A stretch of 8,594 nucleotides of DNA from Acidobacteriaceae bacterium (GTDB lineage: Bacteria > Acidobacteriota > Terriglobia > Terriglobales > Acidobacteriaceae). The translations under genes and the position numbers were made by a program. The stretch covers positions 1 to 8,594 of the forward strand of contig PLHN01000086.1 in the NCBI GenBank assembly GCA_003139975.1, read 5' to 3'. Positions 1 through 6,000 of this stretch are shown here, piece by piece. Under the pieces are notes generated by a model. The model was not told where the DNA came from. It made no database searches and was given only the letters and a program-made list of their open reading frames with translations. The first letter of the stretch is position 1. Each line of letters opens with the position of its first letter.

Positions 1-3
1 GAC

Positions 4-909
4 CTAAGCGACCAGTATGATCTTCCCGATGCCGCCCTTTTCAGCCATCGGGTCCGCGTATCGGATGTCTGACAGTTTGAATTCTCGTCGGATGGGGATG
101 GAGAATTTGCCGGCTGCAACCTCGTGTGCGAGTTTTTCAAGTCTTGAAGAATCGGGTTGGGCCCAGATTTCCACGACGCGTAGATCGCGCCCGTTGGCCG
201 CTTCGGGCTTGCCTAGAACGGTTGCGAGGACTCCATTCTTCTTGATGTGTGGGATGAGTGAAACAATGACTTCGTGCCCAACTGTATCGGCGACGGCGTC
301 GAGTTCCTTTAGGCTGGCGATCTCAGACTGGTTGTCCAAGGCCAGGATTCTGTCGGCACCGAGAGCTTCGGCTTCCTTCTTTTGTGAAGAGCGCACTCCC
401 GCGATCACATGTGCTCCATGCTGTCGAGCGACATGCACAGCGGTGCGCCCGACTCCTCCCACGGCTCCGGTGATCAATATTGTTTCTCCGGATCGGGGTC
501 TTATCCCCTTCTCGATGAGTTGAGCTCCAGTGAGGACAACGAGAGGAAGTGCTGCCGCCTGCTCAAAGCTGAGGCCCGAAGGGATGAGAGCCAACTCGTC
601 TGCCTTGCACAGAACATATTCTGCATACGCATGATTCACGAGACCAAGGACACGGTCGCCGATCTTTCTGGTTTTGACTCCGTCTCCCAGGCCGACAACT
701 TCGCCTGCAAGGTCACGGCCCAGGATTGCGGGGAACTGCAAAGGCATGAACGCCTTGAGTTCGCCGCGACGAAGTTTCCAGTCGATGGGGTTGATGCTGG
801 TCGCCGACATTCTAACCAACACCTCTCCCGGTCCCGGTTTAAGGTCAGGGGTGTCCCCGTAGAAGAGTTGGTTCACGTCACCGTAGCCGCGCACTAGGAC
901 TGCTTTCAT
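4..909 (-). CDS. NADP-dependent quinone-oxidoreductase-like MDR enzyme (zinc-independent type)
   Basis: A 301-residue protein of the medium-chain dehydrogenase/reductase superfamily, complete from ATG to TAG. The GroES-like N-terminal half carries the family signatures NPIDWK (about residues 40-45) and GRDLAGEVVGLG (64-75). The Rossmann half has the nucleotide-binding glycine motif GAVGGVG (148-154), followed by the helix and the GVRSS segment (171-175) usual for NADPH binding. I see no cysteine/histidine set for the catalytic or structural zinc of true alcohol dehydrogenases, so the zinc-free quinone oxidoreductase/enoyl reductase branch fits best; the substrate cannot be told. It is probably cytosolic. 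The length is slightly short for the family (usually 305-330). The start is supported by AGGAAGAGG (positions 920-928 read on the minus strand) 10 nt before the ATG. It stands alone; a palindrome at 1006-1023 upstream could be its operator. Confidence 0.9.
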   Translation of the reverse strand: MKAVLVRGYGDVNQLFYGDTPDLKPGPGEVLVRMSATSINPIDWKLRRGELKAFMPLQFPAILGRDLAGEVVGLGDGVKTRKIGDRVLGLVNHAYAEYVLCKADELALIPSGLSFEQAAALPLVVLTGAQLIEKGIRPRSGETILITGAVGGVGRTAVHVARQHGAHVIAGVRSSQKKEAEALGADRILALDNQSEIASLKELDAVADTVGHEVIVSLIPHIKKNGVLATVLGKPEAANGRDLRVVEIWAQPDSSRLEKLAHEVAAGKFSIPIRREFKLSDIRYADPMAEKGGIGKIILVA

Positions 910-1220
910 GGGCAGGATTCCTCTTCCTGGAGTTGCTTTTGCCTTGATCGATATTTAGTTGTGGTGTTCAGCAGATCGAGTATCAAGCCTCATGCCTGAG
1001 ATCGGCTGATCAATTCTGATCAGTATTGCGAAGGCAGTTCGGCGACTCTATGTAAAGAACCAACTAGGCAATATGGTAAAGACTCCGGTCGGTCTGTTTG
1101 AGAATTCAGGATTGTTCGACGGGGTCGTTCGCGATCTTTACCGCCAAAGGGTCCCTCCAGAAGGACCGTCTGGGAAATCTCATCCGACAATAACCAAGAC
1201 GTCGCACGAAAGGACGGCAT
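910..1220. other. Gene-poor intergenic region
   Basis: About 310 bases without a convincing gene. It contains the ribosome-binding site and presumably the promoter of the minus-strand oxidoreductase, and the palindrome at 1006-1023. Short open frames on both strands here have unstructured, arginine/serine-rich translations without recognisable motifs. I could not pick a convincing -35/-10 pair for the oxidoreductase: a TTGATA and a TAAATA are present on the minus strand, but they are about 23 bases apart. Confidence 0.5.
1006..1023. promoter_or_regulatory. Perfect 7-4-7 palindrome, possible operator
   Basis: CTGATCA-ATTC-TGATCAG is a perfect inverted repeat with 7-bp arms and a 4-bp spacer. 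It lies about 97 bp upstream of the minus-strand oxidoreductase start, in a gene-free stretch. Dyads of this size are typical binding sites for dimeric TetR- or MarR-type repressors, but no such regulator gene is in the window, so the role is inferred. No T-run follows it on either strand, which argues against a terminator. Confidence 0.35.
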
Positions 1221-1223
1221 TTG

Positions 1224-1457
1224 ATGGACGCACCACACTTGTTTTTCTTTGGCTGTTCGCTTGCGCTTTTTATGGTGTACGAACTCGAGGAAGTCGTTCT
1301 GGTCGGTGCGTGGGAAAAAAGGAACATGGCCTATTTCAGCACACGTAACAGCAAACTGACGCCGTATTGGGCTTTCGTCTCAACGGCGTCGTTTTCCGGC
1401 GCAGCAATGTTTGGCGGACGGTGCAGCCGCTCGTGGATAAGTACCGCGAAATCGTAA
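1224..1457 (+). CDS. Possible small two-helix membrane protein or remnant
   Basis: A 77-residue frame starting at ATG 1224, with a fair Shine-Dalgarno AAAGGA (1209-1214) 9 nt upstream. The translation has two hydrophobic stretches, HLFFFGCSLALFMVY (about residues 5-19) and YWAFVSTASFSGAAMFGG (about 48-65), joined by a charged loop (EKRN). The last dozen residues become serine/arginine-rich and overlap, in another frame, the beginning of the RelE-like reading frame that follows. That tail therefore looks like read-through after a lost stop or a frameshift. I do not recognise a family. It could be an intact tiny membrane protein, a 3'-damaged remnant, or chance. The good ribosome-binding site and hydrophobic pattern are the only support. 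Confidence 0.3.
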   Translation: MDAPHLFFFGCSLALFMVYELEEVVLVGAWEKRNMAYFSTRNSKLTPYWAFVSTASFSGAAMFGGRCSRSWISTAKS

Positions 1458-1707
1458 AAAATCCGCTCTTTGAACAAGACCTTTCTAAGCTCGAATTGAT
1501 GCGGTTCGCGCCGATGAGCTTACTCAGGGTGCCGAGTTTGTCCTGTCACGTAATCCAGAATACGGAACCAAAATATCGAGGGATGTCTGGTTCCTCCCCA
1601 TGTGGCAACCCTCGGAAGGAAGGTCCGTCAGTCTGTATTACACATTCGATCAGGATCATGTGTATTTCTTGGCGCTGCAACCTGCAAGCGAAGATGTAGA
1701 GGAGTGA
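1421..1707 (+). pseudogene. RelE/ParE-like toxin reading frame with apparent one-base frameshift
   Basis: Positions about 1502-1707 encode, in one frame, a typical C-terminal half of a RelE/ParE-superfamily toxin-like protein: ADELTQGAEFVLSRNPEYG, then VWFLPMW, then VSLYYTFDQDHVYFLALQ, ending in TGA. This frame has a TAA at 1486-1488 and no normal start after it; only an ATT at 1495 is available. The preceding frame (from a GTG at 1421 or 1433) reads VDKYREIVKNPLFEQDLSKLE, a plausible N-terminal helix pair that would join the downstream frame if one base were restored around 1493-1500. The joined product would be about 95 residues, the usual size for the family, which acts as mRNA interferases or gyrase poisons. 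The call depends on the joined reading. An ATT start or a sequencing error are alternatives. A partner gene follows after 3 nt. Confidence 0.55.
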
Positions 1708-1710
1708 GAA

Positions 1711-1878
1711 TTGAAACCACTGCCACCACCGCACGTCCCCGGCAAGACCGAATTTGAGCGATTCGACAACCCCATGAGGAAAGTGCTCACAGTCTCGAAG
1801 CAAGAACTCGTGAGACGGGAAGAAGCGGAAAGGCACGACCGGGATAGCAACAAGAAAAAGGAGCCGAAGAAATCTTGA
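1711..1878 (+). CDS. Small lysine-rich protein, candidate antitoxin partner
   Basis: A 55-residue protein from a TTG start, MKPLPPPHVPGKTEFERF at the N terminus, then RKVLTVSKQELVRREEAER, and a Lys/Asp-rich tail ending KKKEPKKS. The start is set by AGAGGAG (1698-1704), 6 nt upstream, within the end of the preceding RelE-like frame, whose TGA lies only 3 nt before this start. The two genes are thus translationally coupled. Proline-rich, proteolysis-prone N-terminal arms with one amphipathic helix and a basic tail suit an antitoxin, and toxin-first order is known in other type II pairs (e.g. HigBA). I have an impression of having seen similar small proteins in acidobacterial genomes, but I know of no demonstrated function. 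If the toxin is dead, this may be a solitary survivor. Confidence 0.65.
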   Translation: MKPLPPPHVPGKTEFERFDNPMRKVLTVSKQELVRREEAERHDRDSNKKKEPKKS

Positions 1879-1886
1879 CTGTTCGT

Positions 1887-2003
1887 TTAAGGTTTCTCAG
1901 GCGGACGTGGAGCGTGCAACTGTGAGCAGCATGTGATCCAGTTCAAGAGTGCCCCGACAGCTACCCCTAGCAAGAAGATGCCGATTGCAACGAGACGATC
2001 CAT
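1887..2003 (-). CDS. 38-residue single-pass membrane microprotein
   Basis: ATG (2003-2001) to TAA (1889-1887). The protein is MDRLVAIGIFLLGVAVGALL, then NWITCCSQLH and a proline-rich tail APRPPEKP. Residues 4-23 form one strongly hydrophobic helix with small residues (GVAVGALL) suited to helix packing, and a CC pair sits at the membrane border. Translation is supported by AGAGAGG (2012-2018, minus strand) 8 nt before the ATG, the same ribosome-binding site sequence used by the response regulator gene at 7790. That site overlaps the stop codon of the upstream gene (2017-2223), so the two are almost certainly co-translated. The function is unknown. It could anchor or stabilise the coupled protein at the inner membrane, which is inference. 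Confidence 0.65.
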   Translation of the reverse strand: MDRLVAIGIFLLGVAVGALLNWITCCSQLHAPRPPEKP

Positions 2004-2016
2004 AGCAGGTACCTCT

Positions 2017-2223
2017 CTATGCGCCCTGGCCTCGGCCCAGAGGCTTGTTGAACTCATTTGCTAGGGCTTGCGCTGCCGTATGAATCACGCGCAGGCCAGC
2101 TATAACTCGTGGATCAGTAGTCTTCTCGAAAATTCGGTCACACATGCCCATGATGACACTGAGTTTATTGTTTGCGAGATGAGCCAATGAACATTCGCTC
2201 GCGCATATCGGTGGCTTGTTCAT
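2017..2223 (-). CDS. Orphan histidine-kinase DHp-like mini-protein (paralogue 1)
   Basis: A 68-residue protein whose core LAHLANNKLSVIMGMC resembles the H-box of HisKA or Spo0B-type dimerisation domains (H-x-x-N-x-x-L-x-x-I-x-G), with the candidate phosphoacceptor histidine at residue 15. A TTDP turn and a second helix (GLRVIHTAAQALANEF) complete a two-helix hairpin. That is the whole protein: there is no sensor and no HATPase domain. It is about 45% identical over 64 positions to the protein at 2511-2705. Cysteines at 7, 11 and 28 and the second-helix histidine (49) are shared with it. The acidic residue that normally follows the H-box histidine is replaced by leucine, so autokinase-type catalysis is unlikely. 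No clear Shine-Dalgarno precedes the ATG. It is coupled to the membrane microprotein downstream. The fold is recognised by motif; the function is unknown. Confidence 0.7.
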   Translation of the reverse strand: MNKPPICASECSLAHLANNKLSVIMGMCDRIFEKTTDPRVIAGLRVIHTAAQALANEFNKPLGRGQGA

Positions 2224-2299
2224 TTACGAGAACATATAGCAGAACTGCGGCGCGAGTTGGTTCCGAGGCGAAATCCATTACGAAAGCGGAACGATATCC

Positions 2300-2494
2300 A
2301 TGAGAGGCCATGACCGTTGTCTGCAATTCGACACGATCCGGCAAGGCGAGCAGATCACCGAGACATGCAATCTCTGTAAACGGGACTTCGTGGCAGCTCC
2401 GAAGGCCAATGAAAGAACGGACGACGGGATTCTGAGATTGCGTGCCCAGTTCAAGGCTCACAACTGTGAGCCCCAGTCATCAACGCACTGTTAG
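2300..2494 (+). CDS. Small CxxC protein, putative metal-binding
   Basis: A 64-residue protein beginning MRGHDRCLQFDT, with a CNLCKRDF CxxC knuckle (about residues 23-30), an acidic DDGILRLRAQF helix, and a closing AHNC. Cys7 and the two knuckle cysteines together with His/Cys at the AHNC motif (about 53-55) could form one zinc site. Codon third positions are G/C-rich in keeping with real coding. The ribosome-binding site is weak (GCGGA about 10 nt upstream). The frame lies between two minus-strand DHp-like genes and is antisense to a longer open frame that I judge spurious. The last codons (STHC and the stop) fall inside a 19-bp direct repeat (2479-2497), so the original C terminus may have ended near the AHNC motif. 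I do not know a function. Confidence 0.55.
   Translation: MRGHDRCLQFDTIRQGEQITETCNLCKRDFVAAPKANERTDDGILRLRAQFKAHNCEPQSSTHC
2455..2472. repeat. 18-bp palindrome at 3' end of the CxxC gene
   Basis: GGCTCACA-AC-TGTGAGCC is a perfect inverted repeat with 8-bp arms and a 2-bp centre, lying in the last codons of the small CxxC gene. It could be a protein-binding dyad, or an RNA hairpin with a strained loop. No T-run follows on the plus strand, so a standard intrinsic terminator is not supported. Confidence 0.4.
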
Positions 2495-2497
2495 GAC
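2479..2497. repeat. 19-bp direct repeat, copy 1
   Basis: ATCAACGCACTGTTAGGAC occurs here and again, exactly and in the same orientation, at 2775-2793. This copy covers the last four codons (STHC) and stop of the CxxC gene. A chance exact match of this length within one window is improbable, so a duplication or insertion scar is likely. Confidence 0.75.
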
Positions 2498-2510
2498 TTG
2501 CAATTGATCT

Positions 2511-2705
2511 TCAGTCTAAGGGTTTATTGATGTCGTCAATGATTGACCTCGCCGCCTCATGGATCGTTCGCAGACGAGCTACCGCCTCTGGGTCAGTTGT
2601 ATGGCTGGAAAGTAGTTCACACGCCCCAATGATGACAGCTAATTTGTGGTTTAGGACATGAGCCAGCAAACATCCTTCTGCGTGGCATATCGACATTCTG
2701 CTCAT
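2511..2705 (-). CDS. Orphan histidine-kinase DHp-like mini-protein (paralogue 2)
   Basis: A 64-residue protein, paralogue of the one at 2017-2223. The core LAHVLNHKLAVIIGACELL is a closer match to the classic H-box and first helix of HisKA or Spo0B-type domains; the candidate phosphoacceptor is His16. A short TTDPE turn and helix 2 (RLRTIHEAARSIIDDIN) complete a minimal DHp hairpin with nothing else attached. Shared with the paralogue are Cys7, Cys12, His16, the N-x-K-L core, Cys29, TTDP, the IH-x-AA motif and the NKPL end. The H-box acidic residue is replaced by valine. The ATG is preceded by GGCGGAG only 2-3 nt away. A second in-frame ATG three codons on would give a spacing of about 11, so the start is uncertain by three residues. 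It could dimerise, accept a phosphoryl group, or titrate a kinase; all are inference. Confidence 0.7.
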   Translation of the reverse strand: MSRMSICHAEGCLLAHVLNHKLAVIIGACELLSSHTTDPEAVARLRTIHEAARSIIDDINKPLD

Positions 2706-3028
2706 TGCTCCGCCGATCTGCCACCCTCATCCCGGCAGGCAGTTTAGCAGAAACTATGACCTCTAGCCACGTTAATCAACGCACTGTTAGGACAGCACCT
2801 GATTCCAGCGTCCCGTCCTACAGTCTTTGTGCTAAGTATATTATTGCCTCCTAAATCTTTGATTTCACAAGACCGCACCCAAGGGGGTCTCTCGACATCG
2901 GGTACTTCGCCGCATTCCAACTCGGGATTCAACCTTCACCGAAATGGCTGAAGAAACCGAACAGTTTTCGCGTGCGCTGGTCACATTCTGCGGCCGCGCG
3001 GTTTGCTATACAGACGTTAAGGACCTCC
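2706..3028. other. Intergenic region upstream of the TonB receptor
   Basis: About 320 bases between divergent genes. It holds the second copy of the 19-bp repeat and the presumed promoters of both neighbours. A TGCTATAC at about 3004-3011 could be an extended -10 for the receptor, but no good -35 stands at the right distance. Open frames on both strands here lack ribosome-binding sites and recognisable content. Confidence 0.4.
2775..2793. repeat. 19-bp direct repeat, copy 2
   Basis: Exact second copy of ATCAACGCACTGTTAGGAC (copy 1 at 2479-2497). The flanking bases do not match, so the repeat is sharply bounded. The two copies bracket a 277-bp segment that contains the DHp-like gene at 2511-2705. 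Confidence 0.75.
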
Positions 3029-3070
3029 CGAATCCCCTCCGATTCCGAGTCTCGGACACGAGGGGATTTG
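3029..3070 (+). promoter_or_regulatory. Hairpin sequestering the receptor's ribosome-binding site
   Basis: AATCCCCTC (3031-3039) pairs perfectly with GAGGGGATT (3060-3068). The stem extends outward by a G-U and a C-G pair (3030/3069 and 3029/3070), giving about 11 pairs. Inside lies a second small dyad, CCGAG and CTCGG (3045-3049 and 3051-3055). The 3' arm is the only Shine-Dalgarno (AGGGGA, 3061-3066) of the TonB receptor gene, and the structure ends one base before its ATG at 3072. There is no T-run, so this is not a terminator. Repression of translation by occlusion of the ribosome-binding site is the natural reading. Confidence 0.6.
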
Positions 3071-3071
3071 C

Positions 3072-6000
3072 ATGCGCCGCTACAGCCGTTTCGTTCAGAC
3101 TTCAATCTGCAAGATTTCCCGCTTTACTCTCTTCCGAATATTTCTGTTTCCCCTGACTTTCGCGCCAGCCGTTCTCGCGCTCGCGATCCTCGGCCTTGCG
3201 GTCGCCTGGGCGCAGGACGCGTCGACAGGCGCGCTCCGTGGCAGCGTGCTCGACGCGCAAGGCGCGGTCGTCACGAACGCGGATATCGTCGCGATCCGCA
3301 TTGAGACAGCAGTGCGTTATCACACGGCCACCGATGTCGCAGGCCGGTTTGTGATGGACCTTTTGCCGCCAGGGAATTACTCGGCGCGCGCGGAAGCGGA
3401 AGGAATGTCGCCGCAGATTTCTCCGGTGATTCGCGTGGAAGTAGGCGCAGCGCAGCAGTTGGCGTTCAAGCTGACTGTAGCCGGACCGAAGGAAACCGTT
3501 ACGGTGTCAGGCGAGCCACCGCGAGTGGAGACGAGTCCGACGGCGGTTTCGTCGGTGCTTGATGAGCAGGCGATTTCGAGTATTCCGCTGAACGGGCGGC
3601 GATTTACCGATCTCCTGCTGCTGACGCCGGGAGTAACGCAGGATCCGCGCGGGCTGAGTTCGGGGGCGAATGGCGATCTGTCTTATGGCGGGATTCGCGG
3701 GTACAACACGAGCTATCTGGTCGATGGAGCGGATAACAACAACGGATTCTTCGCACAGGCACGGGGACGATATCGCTCGCCCTACCAGTTCTCGGACGAA
3801 GTGGTCGCGGAGTTCCGCGTGTCGTCGAACAGCTACGGAGCGGAATCGGGGCGTTCGGGTGGTGCGGTGGTGAACGTGGTAACCAAGTCAGGATCGAACA
3901 GTTGGCACGGAAGCACCTTTTATTACCTGCGCGATAGTTCCATCGGAGGCGCCGCGCCGCCGTTTGCAGGCTTCAATCCGAGCAATACACAGCATCAATT
4001 TGGCGGCACGTTCGGCGGGCCGATCGAGCGCAATAGGATGTTCTTCTTTGCCGGATACGATCAGCACATCTATCACGTGCCGATGGTGGTGGAGTTTCTG
4101 GACGGCTCGACGGCAGTGGTGCCGGTGTTTCCGGGAGATTACGAGAAGTTGACGGACTGCGTCAGTCCGGCCATTGGCGGATCTGCCTGCGATCAGGCGA
4201 TTGTGCCGGGTTGTCCTCCCGCTAGTTTGGGAGGTCCACCATGCGTTTCGCCGAACGTGCCTTCAGCGGCGGCACAACTTTCGACGCAAGGAGGCACATT
4301 CCATTCCAAGCTGTTGGGGAATGCGGGATTCCTGAAGCTTGACCGCGTATTGAGCCAGCATGAACTGCTGTCTGCGCGGTTGAGCACGTCGCGCTACTAC
4401 GGAACCAACAACGTGTTCTTCCAGCCTTCGAGTCCCATCACCAACGATGCGCTGAGCGGCAACGGCGAAGAAGACGTGATGACCGAGAGCGCCTCGCTTT
4501 CCCTGCTGAGCAGCCTTTCGCCGCGATGGACGAGCCATCTGCGAGCGCAGTTCTCGCGCGACCTGGAGCAGTCTTTCCCGAACACAACAGCTCCGAAGAC
4601 AGAGATCTACAACTGGCTCGACGATATGGGCCAGTCATCGATCCTGCCGCGACAGACCCGAGAACACCGGCTGCATCTGGCCGAGACCGTGAGTGTGAGC
4701 CGTGGCCGGCACGAGTGGAAATTCGGTGGCGACGCGATGCGGACGTGGGATTACAACTACTTCCCGTCGCTCTATAGCAGCGAATACATCTTCGACTACA
4801 TTTGCGTGGATGCATGGCAGTTCACGCCGGCCGCAACCTGCGGGAGTACTCTGGAGCTGACGCCGCTGCGGGCATGGGCGCACACGGTCATGCCAAGTTG
4901 GAACTTTGACGCCGGCAGTTGGACTGGTCCGCCAGCCAACTTAGCGCGATATTACGTGCAGAATTTTGGCAATCCTATGTCGCATCCAGACAGCAGCGAT
5001 TACGCGGCATTCTTGCAGGACACAGCGCGGCTGACGCGGCGCTTGTCGGTAAGCCTAGGGGTGCGCTATGACCTGCAGACATTCGTCATGCCCAAAATGG
5101 TTGGTAATTCGCTGTGGCCGCTGGCGGGGTGGATGCCGGAGCCGGACAAGAACTTCGCGCCGCGAGTCGGACTGGCCTACGCGATCGGCGACCGTCGACC
5201 GGTTGTTGTGCGGGCGGGGTTTGGGGTCTTCTACGTGCGCCTCCCGCAGGTTTATCAGTCAGCGGTGATCAATGACAACGGGGTCACGGATGAGTTCTTA
5301 TCGCTCGATAATACGGATTATTACCAGCACAAGGTTTTCCCGACTTACCCGAACGTTGCGGTGAATTGTCCGCGAGGGCCGGTTCGGTGCACGCTGCCGG
5401 CATCGTGGCAGCAGTACGCGACCAACGAAGTGGCGGCGTTCGGCCCGAACTTCAAGACGCCGCGCGCGGAACAGGGCAGCCTGCGCCTGGAGCGGGAGTT
5501 TGCAGACGGGTTCACCGGAGAACTTTCTTATCTGTATGTGCATGGCGTGGACATGATTCGAGCACGGGATGTGAATCTGCCGGCGCCGACGTTTTACAGC
5601 TATCCAATCTACGATGCGACGGGTACGGTCTTTCAGAATGCGTTTTACAACGTGGAGTCGTTTGCGACTTGGCAAAACACAGGGAGCATCAGTTGTCCGT
5701 ATCCGCCATGCATCAATCCGCTGGCGCGGCCGATTCCGCAGTTGGGAGCGATTGACCAGTTTGAGAGCGCGGCATCGAGCGTATATCACGGGTTGACGGT
5801 TTCGCTCCAGAAGCGAATGTCGCGCGGATTGTATTTCCGGCTGGGGTATACCTGGGCACATTCGATCGATGACGGGCAGGACGCGCTGGTGGCGGGCCAG
5901 CCAGCGACGGTGCAGAATTCGTACGCAGCGAACAGCGAGCGAGGGAACAGCGTGACCGATCAGCGGCACCGGTTGACGATCGCGGCGGTGGAAGAACCGC

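Noticed and set aside
2165..2461. Minus-strand 98-residue open frame antisense to the CxxC gene
   Set aside because: It overlaps both the CxxC gene and the start of the first DHp-like gene, has no recognisable motif, and the opposite strand has a coherent Cys/His pattern and better codon third positions.
2485..2497. Resemblance of the repeat end (GTTAGGA) to the integron attC core GTTRRRY
   Set aside because: The last base does not fit, there is no paired inverse core or typical attC fold, and no integrase is present.
2744..2932. Minus-strand 62-residue frame
   Set aside because: It has no ribosome-binding site and no recognisable content, and it contains the 19-bp repeat and the likely promoter region.
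2944..3156. Plus-strand 70-residue frame before and overlapping the receptor start, as a possible leader peptide
   Set aside because: It has no ribosome-binding site and no motif, and it runs through the hairpin and into the receptor signal peptide in another frame.
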